This document shows, piece after piece, positions 36,710 through 46,621 of a DNA stretch of 64,000 bases. The DNA is taken from contig NZ_JAMLJK010000003.1 in NCBI RefSeq assembly GCF_023700005.1, forward strand, positions 186,001 through 250,000, in the 5' to 3' direction. Under the pieces are notes generated by a model. The model worked only from the letters and a program-made list of their open reading frames with translations, did not search any database and had not been told where the DNA came from. Both the position numbers and the translations under genes were made by a program. This stretch comes from Larsenimonas rhizosphaerae. Lineage in GTDB: Bacteria > Pseudomonadota > Gammaproteobacteria > Pseudomonadales > Halomonadaceae. Position 1 is the first letter of the stretch. The number at the start of each line of letters is the position of its first letter.

Positions 36710-37279
36710 ATGAATTTCTGCAGTGAATGTGGCGCGCCGGTGCGCTTCGAGATTCCTCGCGGTGATGATCGCCCGCGCCATCTGTGTCATCACTGTGGCA
36801 CGGTGCACTATCAGAATCCACGTATTGTCGCTGGAACCGTTCCGGTACAGGACGGGCGGGTGCTGTTGTGCCGTCGGGCCATCGAGCCACGCCATGGTTA
36901 CTGGACGCTGCCTGCCGGCTACATGGAAAACGGCGAGTCGACCGAGGATGCCGCCCGCCGGGAAACCCGTGAGGAAGCCGGAGCCGAGGTAGTCATGCAG
37001 GGGCTTTATACCCTGATTGATCTGACCCATATCAATCAGGTCTACATGATGTTTCGAGCAGATCTGGTCGGCGGGTTCGAGGCCGGTACGGAGAGTCTTG
37101 AAGTCGCCCTGTTTGACGAACGGGACATTCCCTGGGAGACGCTGGCCTTTCCCACCATCCGACGTACGCTTGAGCATTTTTTTGAAGATCGCCGTCGGAA
37201 CCACTTTCCCCTGCACGCCAGTACCATCGACCAGCCCATGGCTCGACAGACGCCAGAGAATCAGCCTGCCGATAAATAG
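36710..37279 (+). CDS. Nudix hydrolase with N-terminal zinc ribbon
   Basis: A 189-residue protein. A zinc ribbon with two CxxC pairs (FCSECG, LCHHCG) is followed by a Nudix domain with GYWTLPAGYMENGESTEDAA and RRETREEAGAEV (complete G-E-REUxEE motif). This layout occurs in ADP-ribose- or NADH-type Nudix hydrolases of proteobacteria; the substrate is not certain. It is transcribed towards ftsB. Confidence 0.87.
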   Translation: MNFCSECGAPVRFEIPRGDDRPRHLCHHCGTVHYQNPRIVAGTVPVQDGRVLLCRRAIEPRHGYWTLPAGYMENGESTEDAARRETREEAGAEVVMQGLYTLIDLTHINQVYMMFRADLVGGFEAGTESLEVALFDERDIPWETLAFPTIRRTLEHFFEDRRRNHFPLHASTIDQPMARQTPENQPADK

Positions 37280-37385
37280 TGCCGGTTTGCGCCTGCGAAG
37301 GTTCGGGGATAATGGCATAATCCCGCGATCAACACAGAGGGCCGGACAGGCCCTTTGACCGGACACGACCCACAACGGATGTCTC

Positions 37386-37712
37386 ATGCTGAAATGGCTT
37401 TCGATCGCGCTGGTAGCGCTGCTCGGCATACTCCAGTACCACCTCTGGTTTGATGAGGGCGGTTTTATCGAGTGGCATCGGGTGATGTCCCGAGCCGATA
37501 CGCTGGCCGAGTCCAATGCTGTTCTCAAGGCGCGTAACGAGCGTCTGGCCGCCGAGGTCATCGACCTCAAGAACGGCCTGGGGGCCGTGGAGGAACGGGC
37601 ACGCAATGATCTGGGAATGGTGCGCGGTGACGAACAGTTCTTCTGGGTGCCCGGTGTCACCGTCGATGCGACCGAGGAAGCCAGAAACAGCCCGCCGGAG
37701 CCTCGCTCATGA
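37386..37712 (+). CDS. ftsB: Cell division protein FtsB
   Basis: A 108-residue bitopic protein: one N-terminal membrane helix (WLSIALVALLGILQYHLWF), a periplasmic coiled coil (ADTLAESNAVLKARNERLAAEV) and the ARNDLGMVRGDEQFFWV region. It joins FtsL and FtsQ at the divisome and activates septal peptidoglycan synthesis. Its stop overlaps ispD by 4 nt, the standard ftsB-ispD arrangement. Confidence 0.95.
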   Translation: MLKWLSIALVALLGILQYHLWFDEGGFIEWHRVMSRADTLAESNAVLKARNERLAAEVIDLKNGLGAVEERARNDLGMVRGDEQFFWVPGVTVDATEEARNSPPEPRS

Positions 37713-38401
37713 CCTTGTTTCTTGTCGTGCCGGCAGCCGGCGTCGGCAGCCGGATGAAGGCCGACCGGCCCAAGCAGTATCTGCTTCTTCAGGGGCGGCC
37801 ACTGATGGCACACACGCTGTCCCGCCTTCATGACGCCTTTCCGGAAGCCGTGCTGGTGCTGTGCCTGGATCATGAAGACGATCGCTTCGACGCGTCCATG
37901 GTGCCCTTTGCCCGCTGGCAGCGTGTGCGTGGCGGGGAAACCCGTGCCGAGTCAGTGCGGGCGGGCCTCGCTTCCGTGGCCGAGCAGGCTGCGCCGGATG
38001 ACCTGGTTCTGGTTCACGATGTAGCCCGCCCCTGTGTGCAGGTAGAAGACCTGCATCGTCTTCACGCGGCCGCCGGCGAGCACGCCGATGGTGCCCTGCT
38101 GGCTGCTCCGGTGGCCGATACCATGAAGCGGGCCGATGACTGTGGCGGTGTACTGCGCACTGAATCACGCGCGCACCTCTTTCATGCACTGACCCCCCAG
38201 GGGTTTCGCTATGACCTGTTGTGCCAGGCACTGGATGCTGCCCGGGCCGGGGGCGTAGAGGTGACCGATGAGGCCTCGGCCATTGAAGCACTGGGCCGTT
38301 CGCCGCGTCTGGTGCCTGGACGTCGTGACAATATCAAGGTCACGCATCCCGAGGATCTCGCGTTGGCGGGAGCGCTACTGGCCCTGCCAGGCGGCGACTG
38401 A
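37709..38401 (+). CDS. ispD: 2-C-methyl-D-erythritol 4-phosphate cytidylyltransferase
   Basis: A 230-residue enzyme coupling MEP with CTP in the non-mevalonate isoprenoid pathway. Motifs are PAAGVGSRMKADRPKQYL (CTP-binding Gly-rich loop and Lys), RGGETRAESVRAGL, VHDVARPC and VTDEASAIEALG. Full length. Lies between ftsB and ispF in one operon. Confidence 0.96.
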   Translation: MTLFLVVPAAGVGSRMKADRPKQYLLLQGRPLMAHTLSRLHDAFPEAVLVLCLDHEDDRFDASMVPFARWQRVRGGETRAESVRAGLASVAEQAAPDDLVLVHDVARPCVQVEDLHRLHAAAGEHADGALLAAPVADTMKRADDCGGVLRTESRAHLFHALTPQGFRYDLLCQALDAARAGGVEVTDEASAIEALGRSPRLVPGRRDNIKVTHPEDLALAGALLALPGGD

Positions 38402-38428
38402 TTTCGAATTGCTTTTCAAGGACGGTTC

Positions 38429-38911
38429 ATGACATTACGTATTGGTCACGGTTTCGACGTGCATCGCTTCGGGCCGGGGGATCATCTGATGATCGGCGGC
38501 GTGCGCCTGCCATTCCATCATGGGTTTGTAGCCCACTCCGATGGTGATGTGCTGTTACATGCCATCAGTGATGCATTGCTCGGGGCCTGCGCTCTGGGGG
38601 ACATCGGTCAGCACTTTCCTGATACCGATGACGCCTGGAAGGGCGCGGACAGCCGCATGCTGTTGCGTGAGGTCTATCGGCTGGTATGCGATAAGGGCTA
38701 CCGGCTGGGTAACCTGGACGCAACCCTGTTGGCACAGCTGCCCAAAATGGCGCCGCACATCGACGCCATGCGGACTTGTATTGCCGAGGATCTCGGTGTC
38801 AGCATCGGTCAGGTCAACGTCAAGGCCACGACCACGGAAACGCTGGGGTTCACCGGCCGCGGTGAGGGCATTGCGGCGGAAGCGGTCGTGCTGCTGACGG
38901 AGGCCCTGTGA
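38429..38911 (+). CDS. ispF: 2-C-methyl-D-erythritol 2,4-cyclodiphosphate synthase
   Basis: A 160-residue trimeric enzyme making MEcPP. Metal-binding Asp and His are in [40 protein letters not shown] and [13 protein letters not shown] complete the family pattern. AAGGACGG is the RBS. The stop overlaps truD by 4 nt. Confidence 0.97.
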   Translation: MTLRIGHGFDVHRFGPGDHLMIGGVRLPFHHGFVAHSDGDVLLHAISDALLGACALGDIGQHFPDTDDAWKGADSRMLLREVYRLVCDKGYRLGNLDATLLAQLPKMAPHIDAMRTCIAEDLGVSIGQVNVKATTTETLGFTGRGEGIAAEAVVLLTEAL

Positions 38912-39942
38912 GCGGCATTCTGCCGGAGTGGCCTCGCGCCTTCGGGTTGCCGGTGGGGCCGGCACGGTACCGGCAGCATCCCGACCATTTTCAGGTAGAA
39001 GAGCAGCTGGGGTTCGAGCCGGAAGGCGACGGCGAGCACTGGTGGCTTTTCATCGAAAAAGCAAACCTCGGGACGCTGGAAATGGCTCGTCGGCTGGGTC
39101 AGTTGCTGGACGTGGAGCTGAAGGATATCGGTTACAGCGGACTGAAGGACCGGATGGCCCTGACGCGCCAGTGGTTTTCGATCTGGCTGCCTGGACGCCC
39201 CTTGCCGACAGACCCGGCGACGCTGGTGGAGAGTGCCGGCGGGCGGTTGTTGAATGCCGGCCGTCATCGTCGCAAGCTCAAGCGAGGTGCTCATCGCGCC
39301 AACCGGTTTTATCTACGTCTTGAAGGCGAGTGCGTCATGACTGACGCCTTTGATGCGCGCTGGGAGCAGTTGCTGGATGACGGTGTACCCAACTACTTCG
39401 GCCCCCAGCGGTTCGGCGTCGGCGGCGAGAACCTGCGTCGGGCGCGTCAGGTCATGGATCGGGGCTGGCGGCGTCGCGATGACCGTCAGGGCATGCTGCT
39501 TTCAAGTGCCCGAAGTTTTCTCTTCAATGAGGTGCTGGCCGAGCGCATTGATCTTGGATGCTGGAACCAGGCACTGGAAGGCGATGTCTTCATGCTGGAA
39601 GGGTCACACAGTCACTTCGCCAGTGACGGGCTTGATGAGCGTCTTCGCCAGCGGGTGGCCACGCTCGACATTCACCCGACAGGCCCGTTGTACGGCACGG
39701 GACGTTCTGGTACGTCGCAGACGGCGGAGACTCTTGAACGCGATGTACTGCACCGTCATGAGTCTCTGGCCGGTGGCATCGAACGTGCCCGGGCCGAGGC
39801 GGGCCGACGTGCCCTTCGTGTGCGGGTTGAGGCGGGACGACTACTGCGTGACGAGACCGGTACGTGGCTTGGCATGACGTTGCCACGAGGCGCCTTTGCG
39901 ACCGCTGTGCTGCGCGAGTTGATCGACCATCCAACCCTGTAA
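38908..39942 (+). CDS. truD: tRNA pseudouridine(13) synthase
   Basis: A 344-residue enzyme isomerising U13 in tRNA. The TruD signature [18 protein letters not shown] holds the catalytic Asp. [18 protein letters not shown] and [17 protein letters not shown] follow. The start is GTG 38908, overlapping ispF by 4 nt. Followed closely by surE, as in many gammaproteobacteria. Confidence 0.95.
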   Translation: MSGILPEWPRAFGLPVGPARYRQHPDHFQVEEQLGFEPEGDGEHWWLFIEKANLGTLEMARRLGQLLDVELKDIGYSGLKDRMALTRQWFSIWLPGRPLPTDPATLVESAGGRLLNAGRHRRKLKRGAHRANRFYLRLEGECVMTDAFDARWEQLLDDGVPNYFGPQRFGVGGENLRRARQVMDRGWRRRDDRQGMLLSSARSFLFNEVLAERIDLGCWNQALEGDVFMLEGSHSHFASDGLDERLRQRVATLDIHPTGPLYGTGRSGTSQTAETLERDVLHRHESLAGGIERARAEAGRRALRVRVEAGRLLRDETGTWLGMTLPRGAFATAVLRELIDHPTL

Positions 39943-39968
39943 TCCTGCCTGAAGGGCCGGGAGATTCG

Positions 39969-40742
39969 ATGAAAAAACTGCTGCTTTCCAACGATGACGG
40001 TGTCCACGCCGGTGGGCTTCGCGCCCTGTACGAGACACTGTCCGGCGCGTTCGAGGTGCGGGTCGTGGCGCCCGATCGAGACAAGAGCGGGGCAAGCAAC
40101 TCGCTTACACTGTCGCGCCCCCTGTCAGTCAATACGCTTGAAAACGGCTTTCACTATGTAGATGGCACACCGGCAGATTGCGTGTATCTGGGCGTTAGTG
40201 AGCTGTGGCCGGATACGCCCGACATGGTGGTGGCCGGCATCAATCACGGTGGAAATCTGGGGGACGATGTCCTGTATTCCGGCACCGTGGCGGCAGCCAT
40301 GGAAGGACGTTCGCTCGGGCTTCCTGCCATGGCCGTTTCCCTGTGCGGCAATACGCATTTCGAAACGGCAGCACGGGCGGCGGCGGTACTACTATCCGGT
40401 GCTGACCGATTGTCATTGCCACCTCGCAGCCTGCTCAACGTCAACGTGCCCGATGTGCCCTGGTCGGAGATCAAGGGATTTCGTGTGACTCGACTGGGCC
40501 ATCGCGGGCCGGGCGATCAGCCTCTGGAAGTCCGTGATCCGAGAGGGCGGGCAAGGTACTGGATTGCGCTGGCCGGCAGCAATGCCGACGATGGCGGCGA
40601 CACTGATTTTGCCGCGGTCAGCGAACAGTGGGTATCGATTACACCGTTGATGACGGATCTGACGCGCCATTCGGCATTGGCCGATGTCGCGGATTGGCTG
40701 TCGTCACCGGGCATTATTCATGTAAAGGAGCAACAGGTGTGA
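39969..40742 (+). CDS. surE: 5'/3'-nucleotidase SurE
   Basis: A 257-residue metal-dependent nucleotidase/exopolyphosphatase, a stationary-phase survival protein. Metal site [16 protein letters not shown], then [31 protein letters not shown] and [23 protein letters not shown] 39969 is preceded by GGGAG; a longer in-frame start at 39864 lies inside truD and is rejected. Overlaps the next gene by 4 nt (GTGA). Confidence 0.96.
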   Translation: MKKLLLSNDDGVHAGGLRALYETLSGAFEVRVVAPDRDKSGASNSLTLSRPLSVNTLENGFHYVDGTPADCVYLGVSELWPDTPDMVVAGINHGGNLGDDVLYSGTVAAAMEGRSLGLPAMAVSLCGNTHFETAARAAAVLLSGADRLSLPPRSLLNVNVPDVPWSEIKGFRVTRLGHRGPGDQPLEVRDPRGRARYWIALAGSNADDGGDTDFAAVSEQWVSITPLMTDLTRHSALADVADWLSSPGIIHVKEQQV

Positions 40743-41674
40743 AGCGAGCGTTATCGTTGTATTTAAAGGGTGCCGGCATGGGGGCCGCGGATGCTGTACC
40801 GGGCGTTTCCGGCGGTACCATCGCCTTTGTTACCGGTATTTATGAAGAGCTGATTCATACCATTAAATGCTTTGGCCCCGAGGCTGTCGGCGTCTGGCGT
40901 GAAGGCGGGTTGCCCAGGCTGTACGAGTTTCTCAATATCGGTTTTCTGGTGCCCCTGATGCTGGGGATCCTGACCAGCCTGATCACTGTGGCGCATGTCG
41001 TTACCTGGTTGATGGACGCGTATCCGCTGCTACTGAATGCCTTCTTTTTCGGGCTGGTACTGGCCTCGGCCTTTGTCGTGGCACGCCGATTGACGCACTG
41101 GCATGTTGCTCATCTGGTACCGCTGGTGCTGGGCGGGATACTGGCCTGGTACCTGCCGAATCTGCTGCCGGCCGGTAACAGCAGTGGCTGGATGCTGTTC
41201 TTCGCGGGAGCGATTGCGATCAGTGCCATGTTGCTTCCCGGTGTCTCCGGCAGTTTTCTGCTGTTGACCATGGGGATGTACGGTACGGTCATGAGTGGTA
41301 TCAAGGGGTTTGACCTGATACTGATCGTCAAGTTTGCGCTGGGATGTCTGGTCGGGCTCTTCACGTTTTCGCGTCTGCTGTCCTGGCTGTTCAGGCACCA
41401 TCATGCAATGACGCTTCAGCTGCTGATCGGCTTTATTCTCGGGTCCCTGCCAACGCTCTGGCCCTGGAAGACCCTGACGGCGTACCGGTTGTCTGACAAG
41501 GGCGAGAAGATTCCGCTGGATCATCAGCTGCTCATGCCGGAACATTATTCGGCGCTGACCGGTGAGCCATCGCATTTGGCAATGTCGCTGGTACTGATGG
41601 TCATCGGGATGGGGCTGGTCATTTTGCTGGGTGAGCGCAATGCGCCGTCATCAGCTGAAACGACAACTCGTTAA
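40739..41674 (+). CDS. DUF368 family membrane protein
   Basis: A 311-residue polytopic membrane protein of the DUF368 family, with [30 protein letters not shown] at the N terminus (split: [13 protein letters not shown], then FVTGIYEEL) and a second [18 protein letters not shown] half-repeat. The paired PGVSGS/T loops suggest re-entrant hairpins; some DUF368 members are implicated in undecaprenyl-phosphate flipping (PopT). GTG start at 40739 overlapping the surE stop. It occupies the place between surE and nlpD where enterobacteria have pcm. Confidence 0.88.
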   Translation: MKRALSLYLKGAGMGAADAVPGVSGGTIAFVTGIYEELIHTIKCFGPEAVGVWREGGLPRLYEFLNIGFLVPLMLGILTSLITVAHVVTWLMDAYPLLLNAFFFGLVLASAFVVARRLTHWHVAHLVPLVLGGILAWYLPNLLPAGNSSGWMLFFAGAIAISAMLLPGVSGSFLLLTMGMYGTVMSGIKGFDLILIVKFALGCLVGLFTFSRLLSWLFRHHHAMTLQLLIGFILGSLPTLWPWKTLTAYRLSDKGEKIPLDHQLLMPEHYSALTGEPSHLAMSLVLMVIGMGLVILLGERNAPSSAETTTR

Positions 41675-41683
41675 GGATATGCA

Positions 41684-42592
41684 ATGAGTAACTACAAACT
41701 GGCCGGTTCGCTGGCTGCAGTTCTGCTTCTGGCCGGCTGTGGTACCAATGCCACGACGCCTCAGGTGCAGGACCTGTCCTTCAATCGGCAGCAGGCTGAC
41801 AAGCCCGTTTCCTATCAGATTCATCGCGGCGATACCCTGTACAGCATTGCCTGGCAGCATGATGTCGACTTCAGACAGCTGGCCGCGCTGAATAATATCG
41901 AGGCCCCTTACAACCTTCGCCCCGGGCAGACGCTGAGGCTCTCGGCGGCGGGCGATGCAAGTACACCGACGGTGGCATCCTCCCAGGGGGCTACGACGTC
42001 ACCGCTGGGCAGCAGCAGTGATGACACGGATGATTCCTGGCTTGTTACCTCGGATGCAGAGGATGCCGATGGCGCAGTTGACGCCTCCGGCACCCTGCCC
42101 CCGGCCGGACAGCCGAGCAGCAGTACGGTCGATAGCAAGGGCAATGATGTCGGTACGGCCGTAGCCGGGGAAACGACCGCTGAAAAGCCGGCGAAACAGC
42201 AGTATTCGCCGGTGGCCAATGTCGCGTGGCAATGGCCTGTAAAAGGCAAGGTAGTGGGTGATTTTACCCAGTCTCGAAATATAACAGCAGGCATTGATAT
42301 TGCCGGTCAAAAGGGGCAGTCTGTGAAAGCTGCAGGCCCGGGCATTGTTGTTTACGCGGGCAACGGTGTTCGTGGTTACGGTAACCTGATCATCATCAAA
42401 CACAACGATCATTTCCTCAGTGCCTATGCACACAATCAGTCATTGAACGTAAAGGAAAATGACGTTGTCAGTGCCGGTCAGACCATCGCCACGATGGGTA
42501 ACAGTGATGCTGATCAGGTGGCCCTTCACTTTGAAATACGCAAGGATGGACAACCTCAGGATCCGCTGAACTATCTGCCGGATCAGGCCTGA
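41684..42592 (+). CDS. nlpD: NlpD-type LysM/M23 lipoprotein, amidase activator
   Basis: A 302-residue outer-membrane lipoprotein with lipobox LLLAGC. A LysM domain (YQIHRGDTLYSIAWQHDVDF) follows, then a Ser/Asp/Thr-rich linker and a C-terminal M23 domain (WQWPVKGKVVGDF..., GYGNLIIIKHNDHFLSAYAH, ALHFEIRKDGQPQDP). The M23 metal ligands are incomplete (AGIDIAG without the usual His; LHFE in place of HxH), as in NlpD/EnvC activators that switch on AmiC-type amidases and are not themselves enzymes. Directly upstream of rpoS; in enterobacteria rpoS promoters lie within nlpD. Confidence 0.95.
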   Translation: MSNYKLAGSLAAVLLLAGCGTNATTPQVQDLSFNRQQADKPVSYQIHRGDTLYSIAWQHDVDFRQLAALNNIEAPYNLRPGQTLRLSAAGDASTPTVASSQGATTSPLGSSSDDTDDSWLVTSDAEDADGAVDASGTLPPAGQPSSSTVDSKGNDVGTAVAGETTAEKPAKQQYSPVANVAWQWPVKGKVVGDFTQSRNITAGIDIAGQKGQSVKAAGPGIVVYAGNGVRGYGNLIIIKHNDHFLSAYAHNQSLNVKENDVVSAGQTIATMGNSDADQVALHFEIRKDGQPQDPLNYLPDQA

Positions 42593-42694
42593 GCAATACC
42601 GGGCGCGTGCCGCAACCCGCGCCCGATTATAAAAAACAGGCGTAGACACCCGATTCCGGGCAACGGAAGCTTCGAATGAAAAGGGGTAAGAGCT

Positions 42695-43678
42695 ATGACG
42701 GTAGCAGAACGAGATATACAGGACGTAAATCTTGATGACGCAGATGAGGAGTTGAATCTGGAAGGCAGCGATAACGCCGCCACTGAAGAAGCAGAAGCCT
42801 TTGAAAAGGCTCTGCATCGGGAAGAGCGTCAGGCCAGTCAGAGCCTGGATGCCACCCAGATTTATCTCAATGAAATCGGGTTTTCACCCCTGCTGACGCC
42901 GGAAGAAGAAGTCTACTACGGTCGACTGGCCCGCAAGGGCGACCCGGCAGGTCGACAGCGAATGATCGAATCCAACCTCCGGCTGGTTGTCAAGATTTCA
43001 CGCCGTTATCTGAACCGGGGGCTGACGCTTCTGGACCTGATTGAAGAGGGCAACCTCGGGTTGATCAGGGCGGTCGAGAAATTTGACCCGGAGCGTGGCT
43101 TCAGGTTTTCAACCTACGCGACCTGGTGGATTCGGCAGACAATTGAACGGGCCCTGATGAACCAGACCCGTACCATTCGTCTTCCCATTCATGTCGTCAA
43201 GGAGCTCAATGTCTACCTGCGCGCCTCGCGCGAGCTGACACAGAAGCTGGATCATGAACCGACGGCGGACGAGATTGCAGAACATCTCGACAAGCCTGTT
43301 GCCACCGTCAAGAAAATGATGGGGCTCAACGAGCGGGTATCCTCGGTGGATTATCCGGTCGGGTCGGAAGGTGACAAGCCACTGATCGATACCATTGCCG
43401 ACGAGAATGAGTCCGGCCCTGAATCCGATCTGGTGGATTTTGACGTCAAGGCCCACGTGGATGAGTGGCTGGCTGAGCTGACCGAAAAACAGATGGAAGT
43501 GGTGGTACGTCGCTTTGGTCTGCGCGGTCATGAAGCGGCAACACTTGAAGATGTCGGCGCGGAAATCGGCCTTACCCGTGAGCGGGTCAGGCAGATCCAG
43601 GTCGAGGCACTCAAAAAGCTCCGCAAGGTGCTCGAGGCGCAGGGTCTGTCGCTGGAATCCATTTTCGACCAGTCGTAG
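42695..43678 (+). CDS. rpoS: RNA polymerase sigma factor RpoS
   Basis: A 327-residue group 2 sigma-70 factor, the stationary-phase/general stress sigma factor. Region 1.2/2.1 ([21 protein letters not shown], split), 2.3-2.4 ([20 protein letters not shown]), region 3, and 4.2 ([21 protein letters not shown]). The acidic N terminus is longer than in E. coli. RBS AGGGGTAAGAG upstream. Context nlpD-rpoS supports RpoS over RpoD or RpoH. Confidence 0.97.
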   Translation: MTVAERDIQDVNLDDADEELNLEGSDNAATEEAEAFEKALHREERQASQSLDATQIYLNEIGFSPLLTPEEEVYYGRLARKGDPAGRQRMIESNLRLVVKISRRYLNRGLTLLDLIEEGNLGLIRAVEKFDPERGFRFSTYATWWIRQTIERALMNQTRTIRLPIHVVKELNVYLRASRELTQKLDHEPTADEIAEHLDKPVATVKKMMGLNERVSSVDYPVGSEGDKPLIDTIADENESGPESDLVDFDVKAHVDEWLAELTEKQMEVVVRRFGLRGHEAATLEDVGAEIGLTRERVRQIQVEALKKLRKVLEAQGLSLESIFDQS

Positions 43679-43897
43679 CGCGCGATGTAAATCATCTCCC
43701 TTTCGGGCGGGCCTGGTGCCCGCTCGATGTCGTTATGAGCAATTGAACTTATTATTTTCGTCGTGGCGCGTTAGACTATTGCCATGACTAACATGCAATC
43801 ATGTATGTATGTGTGAACCCAATCCGGTGGAAAGCCGTGGTGGAGTCGAAGACACTCTGCCAGCGATGTTCGCTCTCGCCGTTACAGGAACCTGTCC

Positions 43898-45403
43898 ATG
43901 CCCAGAATGAAGTCCCTTCCGCTGGCGATCGCACTGGTGATTGCCGTACCGGCACACGCAGCCGATCTGATGACGATTACTCAGGATGCGCTCAGCAATA
44001 ACGCCGGATACAACGCGTCCCGTGCGACCTACGACAGCACGCGGGCCAATGAGGACATCGAGCGTGGGGATCTGCTGCCACAGGTATCGGCGACGGCGTC
44101 CTACACGCAGACGCACACCCTTGAGCGCCAGCGTGCCTCTACCGGTGGCGCCGGTGCTGCAGGCGCAGGTGGTGTGGCAGGTGCGGGTGCCGCAGGGGCA
44201 GGTGCCAGTGATGACAATTACGGAACAACGTCCGCAGCACTTCAGGTCACTCAGACGCTGTTTGATGCCACCAACTGGTATCAGCTCGAGGCTGCCGAGC
44301 GTTCCTCGCTGCAACAGTCGTTGTCACTCGCCGGCGATCGGCAGCAGCTGATGTATAATGTGGCGGAGGCCTATTTTGAAGTGCTGCGCGCCAATGAGCT
44401 TCTGGAGACCTACAAGGCGCAGGAGCGGGCACTGAACAGAGAGCTTGAGCAGGTACAGCAGCAGTTCAATGTCGGGGTCGTTGCCATCACGGATGTGCGC
44501 TCGGCTGAATCCTCCTATGATTCCGCGCGGGCCCAGCGCATCGCTCAGGAGAGTACGGTCGAGGTCAATTTCGAGGCGCTCGAACAGCTGACCGGTCGGC
44601 AGTATGCCTCGATTGATTCATTGAAGCAGAGTCTGCCGATTCGGCCGCCCAGGCCGGCCTCCCGGGATGCATGGAGTCAGATGGCCTCCAGTCAGAATAT
44701 ATCTCTGCTGGCCGCCAGAGTCGGGGTGGAAGCCGCGCGCTCTGATGTCAAAACGGCACGTGCCGGCCACCTGCCGACCATCGAGGCATTTGCCAACTAC
44801 GATTACAGCCGCTCGAATGCTGACTATCTGCGTGGCCATGGCGAAGATACCCAGGTGGGTATTCAGGCCAGCCTTCCGATTTACAGTGGAGGCTCCACCA
44901 GTGCCCGAGTGCGTTACAACACGTACCTGCTGGAAGAAAGTCAGTTCAACGCCGAAAACGAGTTGAGAACAGCTGTTCAGAATGCTCGTTCCTATTACGC
45001 GCAGGTAAACAATGCCATCTATAGCATTGCGGCTCGTAAAAAGGCGATTCAATCGGCTAAAAGCTCACTCGACGCGACACGTCAGGGGTATCAGGTAGGT
45101 ACGTACAACATCGTTGATGTACTGGATGCAGAAGAAAATCTGTATACCTCCATCTCGGATTATGCCGATGCTCGCTATGATTATATTCTGGACATGCTGA
45201 ATCTTCGTCAGGCATCGGGCGTGCTGGACCTGGGCACCCTGCAGGCGCTCAACAAGTGGCTTGATGCCGCCAATCCGGTTGCCATGATCGCGCCGGATCG
45301 TCAAAACGACAAGGATCTGCTGGCCCGGGAAATCGATACCGACGGATCGGTATCCGATGTATTCGGTAATGTTGAACAGGCTCGTCTTGACCCGGTTCGA
45401 TAA
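43898..45403 (+). CDS. tolC: TolC-family outer membrane efflux protein
   Basis: A 501-residue outer-membrane channel subunit. It has a signal peptide (LPLAIALVIAVPAHAADLM), two OEP repeats with long helices and the typical blocks NVAEAYFEVLRANELLETYKAQ, QQFNVGVVAITDVRSAES and GYQVGTYNIVDVLDAEENLY. It carries a Gly/Ala-rich insert near residues 80-105 (GAGAAGAGGVAGAGAAGAGA), which is unusual for an exposed loop. It has no adjoining inner-membrane pump genes, so it may serve several systems as in E. coli. Confidence 0.92.
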   Translation: MPRMKSLPLAIALVIAVPAHAADLMTITQDALSNNAGYNASRATYDSTRANEDIERGDLLPQVSATASYTQTHTLERQRASTGGAGAAGAGGVAGAGAAGAGASDDNYGTTSAALQVTQTLFDATNWYQLEAAERSSLQQSLSLAGDRQQLMYNVAEAYFEVLRANELLETYKAQERALNRELEQVQQQFNVGVVAITDVRSAESSYDSARAQRIAQESTVEVNFEALEQLTGRQYASIDSLKQSLPIRPPRPASRDAWSQMASSQNISLLAARVGVEAARSDVKTARAGHLPTIEAFANYDYSRSNADYLRGHGEDTQVGIQASLPIYSGGSTSARVRYNTYLLEESQFNAENELRTAVQNARSYYAQVNNAIYSIAARKKAIQSAKSSLDATRQGYQVGTYNIVDVLDAEENLYTSISDYADARYDYILDMLNLRQASGVLDLGTLQALNKWLDAANPVAMIAPDRQNDKDLLAREIDTDGSVSDVFGNVEQARLDPVR

Positions 45404-45439
45404 ACGGGTCGACGGACATGATATGCAGTGGAGTGATAC

Positions 45440-46531
45440 ATGGCGCGCCCTCTGACCGCTTCGATTGACCTTGAGGCCCTGCGCCACAACTACCGACTGG
45501 CGTGTGAGTGTGCGCCGCACAGCCAGGCACTGGCCGTGATCAAGGCCAATGCCTATGGTCATGGCGCACTGGCCTGTGCCAGGGCGCTCGAGTCACTTGC
45601 TCCCGCGTTTGGCGTGGCATCCATCGAGGAAGCCGATGCCCTGCGTGATGGGGGGATCGAGTCACCTGTAGTATTGCTGGAAGGCTTCTTTGACCCGGCC
45701 GAGTTGCAGGATATCGCCCATCGTGACTACTGGTGCGTGGTACACGCGCAGTGGCAGCTCGAGGCCCTGCTGGCCGCCGAGCTTTCGGCGCCGATTACCG
45801 TCTGGGTCAAGCTGGACTCCGGCATGCACCGGCTCGGATTTCAGCCGGCCGACCTGCCGGTCGTCTGGCAGCGGCTTGCGGCTTCTTCCCACGTCTCCGG
45901 ACTTCGCCTGATGACGCACTTTGCCACGGCAGAACTGATGGATACGGCATTATTCCAGCAGCAGGCCGCTACGGCGCAGTCCACGGCGCATCAGCTGAAT
46001 GCCGATATCTGCTTTGCCAATTCGCCGGCCACGTTATGCCGACCGGAAGTGCATGGCGGCTGGAATCGCCCGGGAATCATGCTTTACGGGGCCAGCCCGC
46101 TCGAAGGTGAGAATGATCTATCACGGCGATTGAAGCCGGTGATGACACTTTCCAGCCGTATCATTGCCGTTCAGCAGCTGGAAGCCGGTGAGCCGGTAGG
46201 GTATGGCGGCCGATTTGTTACGACGCGCCCCAGCCGAATCGCCGTTATTGCCTGTGGTTATGGCGATGGTTACGACCGCCATGCACCTGACGGCACACCC
46301 GTACTGGTGGATGGCATTCGCTGCGGATTGGCCGGCCGGGTGTCGATGGACATGATGACGGTTGATATTACGGACGTACCCTCTGCAGATATCGGGACGA
46401 CCGTAACGCTGTGGGGTCGTGGACCCAATGAGGCCTGTCTGGACATCAATGAGGTGGCGCGGTACTGCGATACCATCAGTTATACCCTGCTGACTGGCGT
46501 ATTGCCGCGCGTGCCGCGTCATTACCCTTGA
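45440..46531 (+). CDS. alr: Alanine racemase
   Basis: A 363-residue PLP enzyme making D-alanine for peptidoglycan. PLP lysine in AVIKANAYGHGA, VWVKLDSGMHRLGF, then the C-terminal domain with GYGDGYDRHAPDGTPV and GRVSMDMMTVDIT. GGAG upstream of the ATG. Full length, with the gene for an LpxL-type acyltransferase downstream. Confidence 0.96.
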   Translation: MARPLTASIDLEALRHNYRLACECAPHSQALAVIKANAYGHGALACARALESLAPAFGVASIEEADALRDGGIESPVVLLEGFFDPAELQDIAHRDYWCVVHAQWQLEALLAAELSAPITVWVKLDSGMHRLGFQPADLPVVWQRLAASSHVSGLRLMTHFATAELMDTALFQQQAATAQSTAHQLNADICFANSPATLCRPEVHGGWNRPGIMLYGASPLEGENDLSRRLKPVMTLSSRIIAVQQLEAGEPVGYGGRFVTTRPSRIAVIACGYGDGYDRHAPDGTPVLVDGIRCGLAGRVSMDMMTVDITDVPSADIGTTVTLWGRGPNEACLDINEVARYCDTISYTLLTGVLPRVPRHYP

Positions 46532-46621
46532 TTGTGTACAGGACGCGCCAGATACAGGCATGACTCGAAGTCACCCTGATGGCGGTCTACAATGACCGCC
46601 ATTTTCAGTAATGGACAGGAT

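Noticed and set aside
36659-37873. 404-codon minus-strand frame across the zinc-ribbon Nudix gene and ftsB
   Set aside because: It is antisense to two well-supported genes and has no domain of its own.
40628-40738. Longer DUF368 start at 40628
   Set aside because: It lies within surE; GTG 40739 overlaps the surE stop by 4 nt and begins at the family N terminus.
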